From Rubrobacteraceae bacterium (GTDB lineage: Bacteria; Actinomycetota; Rubrobacteria; Rubrobacterales; Rubrobacteraceae), in the NCBI GenBank assembly GCA_023511405.1, contig JAIMBO010000014.1, forward strand, positions 1 to 36,110: 36,110 nt of DNA, read 5' to 3'. Below the pieces are notes generated by a model that was not told the origin of the DNA, searched no databases, and saw only the letters and a list, made by a program, of their open reading frames with translations. Below, in pieces: positions 1 through 7,478 of the stretch. The position numbers were made by a program, and so were the translations under genes. Numbering within the stretch: the stretch's first letter is position 1; each line of letters starts with the position of its first letter.

Positions 1-515
1 AGGCCGGAGACCTTCGTCGGCTCGAGCCGGACGAAGTCGCCCACGCCGTACTGCCCCTCGAAGAGGATGAAGAACCCCGCGATTATGTCCCTGAGGAAGC
101 TCTGGGCGCTGAACCCTATTATGGCCACGAGGATCGATGCGCCGGCCACCGCGGGCAGCGTCTGGCGCAGGAAGATGCTCAGGATGACGAGCGCGACGGT
201 CCCGAAGACGCTGTAGCGCAGGATGTGGCGCGCGAGCGTGATGGCAGTGTCCTGATGCTTTATTCGCGCCAGCGCAGCCTCGTCCAGGACCCCTTCTTCC
301 CGGGGGCGGCCCAGCCGGAAGAGCCTCGGGATGAGGCGTGAGGCGAGTTTGTAGAAGGCGGTGGCCAGCACGATGAGCGCCACTGCGGAGATCAAGTTTC
401 CGACGAACTCGGAGCTTTTCAGGTACTGGATCAGGCTCTCTGCGAGTCCCCCAGCGCCCTGCAGACCGTGTGCGGCGGCGTCCTGCAACACGGCGGGCGT
501 CCAGGATCGGGACAT
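1..515 (-). CDS. Small-conductance mechanosensitive channel (MscS family), partial
   Basis: The reverse strand encodes 171 codons from an ATG at 515 and runs off the left edge of the window. It has a short N-terminal region, a hydrophobic helix (about residues 39-55), a second membrane segment (about 100-120), and then the pore-lining MscS signature: a Gly/Ala-rich helix reading GASILVAIIGFSAQSFLRD, followed by IIAGFFILFEGQYGVGD, where the beta domain begins. MscS channels open under membrane tension and release solutes during osmotic downshock. The start lies 7 bp after the D-Ala-D-Ala ligase stop, so the two genes are probably co-transcribed. The C-terminal cytoplasmic cage is outside the window. 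Confidence 0.85.
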   Translation of the reverse strand, partial: MSRSWTPAVLQDAAAHGLQGAGGLAESLIQYLKSSEFVGNLISAVALIVLATAFYKLASRLIPRLFRLGRPREEGVLDEAALARIKHQDTAITLARHILRYSVFGTVALVILSIFLRQTLPAVAGASILVAIIGFSAQSFLRDIIAGFFILFEGQYGVGDFVRLEPTKVSG

Positions 516-522
516 GCCTCGC

Positions 523-1581
523 TCAGGTGGAGGTCACGCTCTCTCTGCCGTGCCGGTCGAGAGCGAGTTCTATGAGACGGTCGAGCAGGCGTTCGTACGG
601 CAGGCCGCTCGCGGCCCACAGCCGGGCGTAGACGCTGGTGGGGGTGAAGCCGGGGATCGTGTTTATCTCGTTTATGAGCAGGCGTTCCGTGCCGCGCTCG
701 AGGAAGAAGTCCACGCGGGCCATCCCGGCGGCGTCCAGCGCTTCGAAGGCTGATCGGGCCACACGCCTTATCTCTTCTTTGATTCCCTCGTCCACCGGAG
801 CGGGGACGTGCAGCTCGCTTTTGCCCTCGGTGTACTTGGCCTCGTAGTCGTAGAAGTCGTTGCTCGCGACCACGATCTCCCCGGGGACCGAGACGTCGGG
901 GTTCTCGTTGCCGAGCACGGCGACTTCCACCTCTCGCGCGTCCACCGCGGCCTCGACGATGATGCGGCGGTCCAGGGAGGCGGCCTCTTCGACCGCCGAG
1001 GTCAGGGACTCTCTATCACGGGCTTTGTTTATCCCGACGCTCGATCCCAGGTTCGAAGGTTTGACGAAGCAGGGGTAGCCCAGGGAGCGTTCGATCTCGC
1101 GGGTTGTCGTCTCGCGGTCCCGCGCCCACCGCTCGCGGGAGAACCCCAACCACCGCACCTGCGGCAGCCCGTGGTAGGCGAAGACCTTCTTCATCGTGAT
1201 CTTGTCCATCGCCACCGCGCTCGCGAGCACCCCGGAGCCCACGTACGGGACGCCGGCCATCTCCAGCAGCCCCTGCAGCCTGCCGTCCTCCCCGTAAGGG
1301 CCGTGCAGGACGGGAAAGACCACATCACCCTCCAGCGAGGCCGGGAGCTGAGCGGGGGATGTCGCCGGGAGGAGGCCCGCGCGTGGGGTCTCCCCGTCCG
1401 CGGCGCGTCTCTCCTCCAGTTCCCGCATGGGGTCCCCCCCGAGGAGCCAGCGCCCCTCGCGGGTTATCCCGACCGGCACCACCTCGTGGCGGCCTTCGAG
1501 CCCCGCGATGACGGCCCGGGCCGAGGCGAGGGAGACCTCGTGCTCCCCGCTCCTTCCCCCGAAGATGACCATCACCCTCAT
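523..1581 (-). CDS. ddl: D-alanine--D-alanine ligase
   Basis: This 352-residue ATP-grasp enzyme joins two D-alanines for the peptidoglycan stem peptide. The N-terminal domain opens with the family motif IFGGRSGEHEVSLASA (about residues 6-21). The central domain has KPSNLGSSVGINKA, which binds ATP and substrate. The C-terminal metal-binding motif is EINTIPGFTPTSVYARLW. The omega-loop reads FYDYEAKY with a tyrosine, as in D-Ala-D-Ala rather than D-Ala-D-Lac ligases, so a resistance-type specificity is unlikely. The start is an ATG preceded by a purine-rich GGAGGAAGAGGACAGG tract. An mscS gene follows 7 bp downstream. A weak -10-like TAGGAT lies in the 72-bp gap upstream. Confidence 0.95.
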   Translation of the reverse strand: MRVMVIFGGRSGEHEVSLASARAVIAGLEGRHEVVPVGITREGRWLLGGDPMRELEERRAADGETPRAGLLPATSPAQLPASLEGDVVFPVLHGPYGEDGRLQGLLEMAGVPYVGSGVLASAVAMDKITMKKVFAYHGLPQVRWLGFSRERWARDRETTTREIERSLGYPCFVKPSNLGSSVGINKARDRESLTSAVEEAASLDRRIIVEAAVDAREVEVAVLGNENPDVSVPGEIVVASNDFYDYEAKYTEGKSELHVPAPVDEGIKEEIRRVARSAFEALDAAGMARVDFFLERGTERLLINEINTIPGFTPTSVYARLWAASGLPYERLLDRLIELALDRHGRESVTST

Positions 1582-1653
1582 CCTGTCCTCTTCCTCCCCT
1601 CCGTTTCCGGGGAACAGTATCCTAGCAGAGAGGTGCCGGAGAAGCCCCTCTCT

Positions 1654-2208
1654 TCAGGCGACGAGGTGCAGCTCGCCGTTTCTCTCCCGCAGGGCGGAGG
1701 CGACGAACTCTATGTGTTCGTTCAGGTCGACGCCGAGCTCCTCGGCTCCCCGGACTATGTCCTCGCGGTTGACGCTCGCCGCGAAGGACTTCTGCTTCAT
1801 CTTCTTTCGCACGCTCTTTGCCCCGAGGCCCTCCAGGCCCTGCGGCCGCACCAGGGCGCAGGCCACGATGAACCCGGTGAGCTCGTCCACGGCGTACAGG
1901 GTCTTCGCCATGAGCGTCTCGCGCGGGACGTTCAGGTAGGTCGCGTGCCCCTTTATCGCGTCGATGACGTCCTGCGGGTAGCCGAGCCGCTCCAGCTCGC
2001 GTACCCCCGTCATGGGGTGTTCCTCCGGGGTAGGGTGCTTCTCGTAGTCCAGGTCGTGCAGAAGCCCGGTTATGCCCCACTTCTCCTCGTCTTCGCCGAA
2101 CCTGCGGGCGTAGGCGCGCATGGCGGCTTCCACCGCGAGCATGTGCTTGCGCAGCGATTCGCTCTCGGTCCATCGGCGGACGAGATTCCAGGCTTCCTCA
2201 CGGTCCAT
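1654..2208 (-). CDS. HD-domain phosphohydrolase
   Basis: The 184-residue protein has an HD metal-dependent phosphohydrolase fold: an early His (LRKHMLAVEAAM, about residues 18-29), the HD pair in GLLHDLDYEKHP (about 47-58), a third His in KGHAT, and a downstream Asp in YAVDELTG. The substrate is unknown; such small stand-alone HD proteins often act on nucleotides or related phosphate esters. I chose the ATG at 2208 because a GGAGGAGG sequence sits 6 bases upstream. The ATG two codons earlier would overlap that site. The C-terminal part is helical and rich in Arg and Lys. It lies between ddl and a lipoprotein gene, all on the same strand. Confidence 0.75.
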   Translation of the reverse strand: MDREEAWNLVRRWTESESLRKHMLAVEAAMRAYARRFGEDEEKWGITGLLHDLDYEKHPTPEEHPMTGVRELERLGYPQDVIDAIKGHATYLNVPRETLMAKTLYAVDELTGFIVACALVRPQGLEGLGAKSVRKKMKQKSFAASVNREDIVRGAEELGVDLNEHIEFVASALRERNGELHLVA

Positions 2209-2266
2209 GCTCATCCTCCTCCCTCTTCGAGCTTCGTGTGCGGCTGCGGCTCGTCGCGAGCCGGAT

Positions 2267-2755
2267 TCATCTTCCACCGGAGTAGGAGACGTGGATGGTA
2301 CCCTTGCGTACGCTGGTCTGCTGCACGGAGCGGGTCGTGTTGCCCACGAGGAGCGTCACCCGCAGGGCGCCCTTGCCTCCCTGCTTCTGTATCCTGCAGG
2401 AGAGCCCCTGTCCTTGCAGCCTGTAGCTGAAGAGTTTGGGGACGGTCCCGCTTATGACCGTTTCCTTTCCCCCAGACTCACAAAGCCCGGAGAACTTCAC
2501 CCCCCGGTCCCCTTCCACGCTCAGCGTGACCTTCCGAGGTGGTGCAGAGGTGGTTCCGGACGCGGTATCTCCCTCCCTCATCGTGGCGGCGGGGGCGGAG
2601 GAAGTCCGGATCGTGACCTGCGCCGCGCTGCTCGCGGAGATCGTGGAGGTTCCCCCGGGCGCCCCGGGGGCTTCTCCCGTGCTGCGCTGGGAGCAGGCTG
2701 AGAGGAAGAGCAGCGCCACGACCGCGACGAAGGCCACCCCACGGACGTCGACCAC
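2267..2755 (-). CDS. Putative secreted lipoprotein of unknown function
   Basis: A GTG start at 2755 gives 162 residues. The N-terminus has a hydrophobic stretch (GVAFVAVVALLFLSAC) ending in the lipobox LSAC, so the protein is probably lipid-anchored after signal peptidase II cleavage. A Ser/Thr/Ala-rich linker follows (about residues 25-70), then a compact C-terminal beta-rich region with two cysteines (GLCES and LSCRIQ) that could form a disulfide. I do not recognise the family. An alternative start is the GTG at 2737, and neither start has a strong ribosome binding site. A -10-like TAGAAT lies upstream near 2793. Confidence 0.6.
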   Translation of the reverse strand: MVDVRGVAFVAVVALLFLSACSQRSTGEAPGAPGGTSTISASSAAQVTIRTSSAPAATMREGDTASGTTSAPPRKVTLSVEGDRGVKFSGLCESGGKETVISGTVPKLFSYRLQGQGLSCRIQKQGGKGALRVTLLVGNTTRSVQQTSVRKGTIHVSYSGGR

Positions 2756-2834
2756 GCTATGCCACGCTTTTCCGAACACCCGGATAATTCTAGCAGCCGA
2801 GCATGGCGGCGCGTTTTCCTCTGGAATGCGGCGA

Positions 2835-3536
2835 TCATCCCAACCCGGCGAGCTCCTTGCTTTGCCGCAGAACCTCGTCGAGCATCGCCGGGGTGAGGAC
2901 GCCGGTGAAGGTGTTCTGCTGGGAGACGTGGTAGGAGCCGAGTAGCACGATGTCCCCGACCCTGTGCTCGGCGCCGTGGGCGAATTTGGGCTTCGGGCGC
3001 ACCGCGAAGAGCCTGAGCGCCGCGTCCCAGGCGAAGGCTCCCAGGCATAGCAGGACCCTGGCCTCGGGCAAGAGCTCCAGCTCGCGCTCGAGGTAGGGCA
3101 GGCACGCGTCACGCTCTGCGGGGGCGGGTTTGTTCTGCGGTGGGGCGCAGCGGACGGCGGCGGAGATCCAGACCCCCTTCAACCTGAGCCCGTCTTTTCG
3201 GTGGGTGGAGGTTGGCTGGTTCGCCAGGTACGCCCGGTGGAGCGCGGCGAACAGGAAGTCCCCCGAACGGTCGCCGGTGAAGATGCGACCGGTACGGTTC
3301 GCGCCGTGGGCGGCGGGGGCGAGGCCCAGGATCACGACCCGCGCCTGCGGGTCCCCGAAGCCGGGGACCGGACGCCCCCAGTACTCCTCGCCCCGGTGGG
3401 CGGCCTTCTTCTCGTGTGCCACCTGCTCGCGCCAGGCTACGAGCTTGGGGCAGCGGCGGCAGGAGACGATCTCGCGCTCGAGCGCCGCCAGCTCCGCGGG
3501 GAGCTTACGCCCCGTAGCGCTGGAGCTTGAGGGCAT
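2835..3536 (-). CDS. Family 5 uracil-DNA glycosylase (UdgB type)
   Basis: This 233-residue enzyme removes uracil, and in known family members hypoxanthine and other deaminated bases, from DNA. Motif A reads GLAPAAHGANRTGR, lacking the catalytic Asp/Asn of families 1 and 4, which is the hallmark of family 5. GDRSGDFLF and CAPPQNKPAP follow, and motif B is SYHVSQQNTFTG. The usual motif B is HPSQQ, so Val replaces Pro here. Cysteines in SCRRCPKL near the N-terminus, CAPP, and the later C-rich stretch fit the family's 4Fe-4S cluster. The ATG start makes a 32-bp overlap with the end of the upstream phosphoglycerate mutase gene, implying coupled translation. Confidence 0.9.
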   Translation of the reverse strand: MPSSSSATGRKLPAELAALEREIVSCRRCPKLVAWREQVAHEKKAAHRGEEYWGRPVPGFGDPQARVVILGLAPAAHGANRTGRIFTGDRSGDFLFAALHRAYLANQPTSTHRKDGLRLKGVWISAAVRCAPPQNKPAPAERDACLPYLERELELLPEARVLLCLGAFAWDAALRLFAVRPKPKFAHGAEHRVGDIVLLGSYHVSQQNTFTGVLTPAMLDEVLRQSKELAGLG

Positions 3537-4713
3537 GTCCCATCAGCAGGCCCATTATCTCCTCGGCCGGGAAGACGCCGAGCGAGCCGCCCGCGCACGC
3601 CCGCTCGCCGAAGGAGTCTGCGGTGGGCAGGGTGTAGGGGGAGTGGAGCAGGAACGGGACGCCGTGCCAGGAGTGGCTCTTGAGCTTGGCGGGGGTGCCG
3701 TGGTCGCCGGTCACCGCGAGCACGTCGGGTCCGAGGTCGAGGAGGCGTGGGATCTGGGCGTCGACCGTCTCGATGACGCGCGACTTCCTCTCGTGGTCGC
3801 CGTCCTCGCCGGCGGAATCGGTCGGCTTGACGTGGACGAAGAAGAAGTCGTGGTTTTCCCAGTTCTCCTCGAGCGCGGAGAACTCGTCGGCTATCTCGCT
3901 CCCGGTCTTAAGGAGCTGCATCCCGGCGAGCCGGGCCAGCCCCCTGTACATCGGGTAGACCGCGATAGCGCCCGCGTCGAGCCGGTAGGTTTCGTCGAAG
4001 GAGGGGAGGGCCGGATGCATCCCGAAGCCGCGCATCAGTACGGTGTTCGCCGGGTGGTCGTCCGCGAGGATCCCGTTCGCCTGCTCGATGAAAGCGCCCG
4101 CGATCCGGGCGCTTCTTTCTGCCTCCTTCGAGCCGTCGGTCGGCTTTACGGGGAGCGGCTCGAGGCCGGTGCGCTGCGGGTCGGAGTCCGAGAGCGCGTC
4201 CGAGAGGCCCTCGCCCCGGAAGATCACCACGGCCCGGTACTCCTTCTCGTGCAGGACGAAGGTCTCGACGCCCTCTATCTCGACGCCCGCGTTCAGCTTC
4301 TTCACCAGCTCTTCGCCCTTCTCGGAGGGGATGCGCCCGGCTCGCCGGTCGGAGATCTTGCCGGAGGAGTCTTTGGTCGCGAAGTTGAGCCGGGCGGCGA
4401 GGTCGCTCTCCTTGAGGTCGAAGCCGACGCCCAGAGCGCTCAGGACGCCGCGTCCGACCCGGTAGCGCAGCGGGTCGTACCCGAAGAGGCCCAGGTGTCC
4501 CGGGCCGCTGCCCGGGCTCACCCCGGCCGCGACCGGGCGCGAGAGACCGAGGTCCGAAGCGGCGGCGAGGGCGTCGAGGTTCGGGGTGTCCGCCGCCTCG
4601 AGCTCGGTCTTGCCGCCGGGCTCCATCGGGAGCCCCCCGAGCCCGTCCATGACGAGCAGCACGATCTTCGAGTCGGTCTTGACGGAGAGCTCGCGCATGA
4701 GGTTCAGGTCCAT
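3505..4713 (-). CDS. apgM: 2,3-bisphosphoglycerate-independent phosphoglycerate mutase, archaeal type
   Basis: This 402-residue member of the alkaline phosphatase superfamily interconverts 3- and 2-phosphoglycerate in glycolysis and gluconeogenesis. The N-terminal metal site is VLLVMDGLGGLP. The catalytic-loop region ADTPNLDALAA and the signature GSGPGHLGLFGYDPL (about residues 68-82) mark the archaeal ApgM branch rather than the longer GpmI. The C-terminal metal ligands are in AVTGDHGTP and SHSWHGVPFLLHSP. The ATG at 4713 heads the gene and udgB overlaps its 3' end. A divergent MBL-fold gene begins 95 bp away. Confidence 0.92.
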   Translation of the reverse strand: MDLNLMRELSVKTDSKIVLLVMDGLGGLPMEPGGKTELEAADTPNLDALAAASDLGLSRPVAAGVSPGSGPGHLGLFGYDPLRYRVGRGVLSALGVGFDLKESDLAARLNFATKDSSGKISDRRAGRIPSEKGEELVKKLNAGVEIEGVETFVLHEKEYRAVVIFRGEGLSDALSDSDPQRTGLEPLPVKPTDGSKEAERSARIAGAFIEQANGILADDHPANTVLMRGFGMHPALPSFDETYRLDAGAIAVYPMYRGLARLAGMQLLKTGSEIADEFSALEENWENHDFFFVHVKPTDSAGEDGDHERKSRVIETVDAQIPRLLDLGPDVLAVTGDHGTPAKLKSHSWHGVPFLLHSPYTLPTADSFGERACAGGSLGVFPAEEIMGLLMGHALKLQRYGA

Positions 4714-4771
4714 CTCAGAAGGTCCTCCTCTACTCCAAAGAAGCCACAGCGAGTCTACCAGAGAGCCCCTG

Positions 4772-4777
4772 TATAAT
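4772..4777 (+). promoter_or_regulatory. -10 element of the MBL hydrolase promoter
   Basis: A perfect TATAAT lies 31 bp before the ATG at 4809 in the intergenic gap. No convincing -35 box is seen at 16-18 bp. The gene also has a GAGGGGGAAG ribosome binding site directly before its start. Confidence 0.55.
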
Positions 4778-4808
4778 CCGGGTCTGTGGCGACCTGCAGA
4801 GGGGGAAG

Positions 4809-5720
4809 ATGAGAATAGAGACCATTGATTTGAACTTCCTCGGCACCGAGCACATCATAGCCTCGTATCTTCTGCGCGGCGAGGGTGCGGCGGCGCTGGT
4901 GGAGACCGGTCCCACCACCTGCCTCGAGGCGCTCGAGGGCGGGCTCAGGGAGCGTGGCGTCGCACCGGAGGAGGTGACCCAGGTCTTCCTCACCCACGTC
5001 CACCTCGACCACGCCGGGGCCTCCGGTCATCTGGCGGAGATGCTGCCCCGGGCGAGATTCTACGTGCATCGGGTGGGCTACCCGCACCTCGCGGACCCCA
5101 CGAAGCTTCTGGCGAGCGCGACCCGCATCTACGGCGAGAGGATGGACGAGCTGTGGGGTGAGGTGCGTCCGGTGCCGGAGGAGAGGCTCGAGGCGCTGCC
5201 GGGCGAGGGGGAGGAGATAGAGCTCGACTGCGGCGGGGCGCTGGTCGCGCACGACACGCCGGGGCACGCCTACCACCACCTGGCCTACCACGAGCCGGAG
5301 AGCGGGACGCTCTTCGCCGGGGACGTCGCCGGCATCCGGATGCCGGGACGCTCGTACGTGCGTCCCCCGACACCGCCGCCGGAGGTGGACGTCGAGGCCT
5401 GGAAGGAGAGCATCCAGAAGATCCGGCGGATCTCCCCCGCGAGCCTCCGTCCGACGCACTTCGGCTGCTACGAGGACGTCGAGCGGCACCTGAACGAGCT
5501 GGAGCAGCGCCTGGAGGACTGGCTGCTCTTCGTCGAGGAACGAATGGAGCGGGGAGCGGAGCGCGACGAGATCGTCGCCGCGCTCGAGAGCAAGGGCGAC
5601 GAGGAGCTGCGCGCCGAGGGGGTCGACCGGGAAGAGGGCGTTCACTACGACCTGGCGGGCAACTACCCGATGCTCGTGGACGGTCTGATGCGCTACGTGC
5701 GGAAACGCGGCAGAAGGTAG
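4809..5720 (+). CDS. MBL-fold metallo-hydrolase
   Basis: This 303-residue metallo-beta-lactamase-fold hydrolase has the binuclear metal motif THVHLDHAG (about residues 61-69), a later His in HDTPGHAYHH (about 144-153), the bridging Asp in LFAGDVAG and a final His in RPTHFG. The C-terminal third is helical and charged, as in glyoxalase II-like or Zn-dependent hydrolases of unknown substrate. The GAGGGGG site 3-8 bases before the ATG supports the start. It stands alone on the plus strand between divergent apgM and convergent pntB. The substrate cannot be named from sequence. Confidence 0.85.
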   Translation: MRIETIDLNFLGTEHIIASYLLRGEGAAALVETGPTTCLEALEGGLRERGVAPEEVTQVFLTHVHLDHAGASGHLAEMLPRARFYVHRVGYPHLADPTKLLASATRIYGERMDELWGEVRPVPEERLEALPGEGEEIELDCGGALVAHDTPGHAYHHLAYHEPESGTLFAGDVAGIRMPGRSYVRPPTPPPEVDVEAWKESIQKIRRISPASLRPTHFGCYEDVERHLNELEQRLEDWLLFVEERMERGAERDEIVAALESKGDEELRAEGVDREEGVHYDLAGNYPMLVDGLMRYVRKRGRR

Positions 5721-5728
5721 GATCACCT

Positions 5729-5741
5729 CGCCGGAACGGCG
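5729..5741. terminator. Short hairpin between convergent genes
   Basis: CGCCG-GAA-CGGCG forms a 5-bp GC stem in the 34-bp gap between the convergent MBL and pntB stop codons. It could act as a weak bidirectional terminator; there is no clear U-tract. Confidence 0.3.
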
Positions 5742-5754
5742 GGTCTGAATGCCG

Positions 5755-7170
5755 CTACTGGCCGCTCTTTACGGCCGCGATGACGTCCTGCAGGCCCTGT
5801 TTGGCGTCGGCGAAGAGCATCATCGTCTTCTCGGTGTCGTAGAAGAGCGGGTTGTCCACCCCGGCGAAGCCCGGGGAGAGGGAGCGCTTGATGAAGACGA
5901 CGTGTCGGGCGGACTTCACGTCGAGGACGGGCATGCCGGAGATGGGGCTCTCCACCTCCGGGTCGCTCGCGGCGGGGTTCACGACGTCGTTGGCTCCGAC
6001 GACGATGACGACGTCCGTCTCGGCGAACTCGTCGTTTATGTCCTCCATGTCGTAGAGCCGGTCGTAGGGGACGTCGGCCTCGGCGAGGAGCACGTTCATG
6101 TGGCCCGGCATCCTCCCGGCGACCGGGTGGATGGCGAACTTCACCTCCTTGCCGCGCTCCTCCAGCAGGCGGGCGAGCTCGGCCATCGCCCCCTGCGCCT
6201 GGGCTACGGCGAGGCCGTAGCCGGGGACCATGATCACCTTCTCCGCCTCGTAGTTCAGGAGCGCGGCCACGTCTTCGGGACTCGCCGCGTTGACCGGGCG
6301 CTCCTCGCCCCCTTCAGACTTCTTCACTGCCCCAGAGACGCTGGCGAAGAGGATCTTGCCCAGCGGTCTTCCCAGGGAGCTGCTCATCAGTCGGGTCAGG
6401 ATGGTGCCCGAGGAGCCGACGAGCGTCCCGCTTATGATGAGGACGTAGTTGCTCAGGACGAAACCGCTCATCGCCGCCGCGAGCCCGGTGAAGGCGTTCA
6501 GGAGCGAGATCACGATCGGCATGTCCGCCCCGCCTATCGGGACGACCAGGAGCACCCCGAGCCCGAGGGCGAGGAAGAACAGGACGGCGATCGAGGCGAA
6601 GGGGGAGAGGAACGGGAGTATCGCCCCGCCGGCGATAGCGTTCGCTCCGCACAGCAGCGCGACGAGGAGGACCGCGGCGTTTACGGTGCGCTGCAGCGGG
6701 AAGGAGACCGAGCCGGTGAGGAAGAGGTCCTGCAGCTTGGAGAATGCGATGACGCTCCCGGCGAAGCTCACGCAGCCGATCAGGATGCTCAGGACCGCGG
6801 TTATCGAGCCGACGAGCGTCTCCGGGCGGGTGCCGAGCACGTCGGCCTGGTAGAACTCGGAGAGCGCGATCAGGGCGGCCGCGCCGCCGCCCACCCCGTT
6901 GAACGCGGCGACCATCTGCGGCATGGCGGTCATCTTGACCTTCTGGGCGCTTACAGCGCCTATCGCCCCGCCGATGACCATCCCGGCGAGGATCTCCGGA
7001 AGGCTCAGCGTCCCGGTGATGAAGAGCGTGGTGCCGAGCGCGATGAGCATCCCGAAGGCGGAGATCGAGTTGCCCGAACGGGCGGTCTCGGCCGAGCGCA
7101 GCCGGCGGATGCCGAAGATGAAGAGGATGGCGGCGAGCAGGTAGGCGAGGAAGGCGGGGGCGGCTATCAC
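5755..7170 (-). CDS. pntB: NAD(P) transhydrogenase subunit beta
   Basis: The protein has 471 residues. PntB forms the membrane channel (domain II) and binds NADP(H) (domain III) in the proton-translocating transhydrogenase, which uses the proton gradient to reduce NADP+ with NADH. The N-terminal half holds about nine hydrophobic segments. The C-terminal domain shows VIMVPGYGLAVAQAQ, the KFAIHPVAGRMPGHMNVLLAEA signature split over two elements, and GANDVVNPAA. The GTG start at 7170 has AAGGAGG 8 bases upstream and overlaps the pntA2 stop by 4 bp (GTGA), so translation is coupled. Confidence 0.95.
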   Translation of the reverse strand: MIAAPAFLAYLLAAILFIFGIRRLRSAETARSGNSISAFGMLIALGTTLFITGTLSLPEILAGMVIGGAIGAVSAQKVKMTAMPQMVAAFNGVGGGAAALIALSEFYQADVLGTRPETLVGSITAVLSILIGCVSFAGSVIAFSKLQDLFLTGSVSFPLQRTVNAAVLLVALLCGANAIAGGAILPFLSPFASIAVLFFLALGLGVLLVVPIGGADMPIVISLLNAFTGLAAAMSGFVLSNYVLIISGTLVGSSGTILTRLMSSSLGRPLGKILFASVSGAVKKSEGGEERPVNAASPEDVAALLNYEAEKVIMVPGYGLAVAQAQGAMAELARLLEERGKEVKFAIHPVAGRMPGHMNVLLAEADVPYDRLYDMEDINDEFAETDVVIVVGANDVVNPAASDPEVESPISGMPVLDVKSARHVVFIKRSLSPGFAGVDNPLFYDTEKTMMLFADAKQGLQDVIAAVKSGQ

Positions 7171-7478
7171 CGGGGGCGCCTCCTTCTTCGCGCCGGGCGG
7201 GCGCGGAACATCTCGAGCATGCGGTTGGTGACCCAGTAGCCGCCCATCACGTTCATCGAGCCGAAGACGACCGCGATGAAGCCTATGACCCGGGTGAAGG
7301 TGTCGCCGGGGGCGGCGAGCGCGAGGATCGCCCCGACGAGCACGATCCCGTGGATGGCGTTCGTCGCGCTCATGAGCGGGGTGTGCAGCAGGCTGGGGAC
7401 GCGGGTGATCAGCTCGAAGCCCAGGAAGGCGGCGATGACGAAGACGGCGAACTCGGAGAGAAGGAGCGTGCTCGACAC
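7167..7478 (-). CDS. pntAB: NAD(P) transhydrogenase subunit alpha part 2 (membrane)
   Basis: The 103-residue membrane piece of the split alpha subunit has three or four hydrophobic helices, including FAVFVIAAFLGFELITRVPS, and the conserved TPLMSATNAIHGIV motif. It completes domain II together with PntB. The GTG start at 7478 shares its first base with the TAG stop of pntA1 (TAGTG), and its own stop overlaps the pntB start. The Arg-rich C-terminal tail (about ten arginines) is probably cytoplasmic. The short length is normal for organisms in which PntA is split into two genes. Confidence 0.93.
   Translation of the reverse strand: MSSTLLLSEFAVFVIAAFLGFELITRVPSLLHTPLMSATNAIHGIVLVGAILALAAPGDTFTRVIGFIAVVFGSMNVMGGYWVTNRMLEMFRARPARRRRRPR

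Noticed and set aside
523-1581. Ddl as a D-Ala-D-Lac (vancomycin resistance) ligase
   Set aside because: The omega-loop keeps the Tyr of D-Ala-D-Ala ligases, and no vanH or vanX is adjacent.
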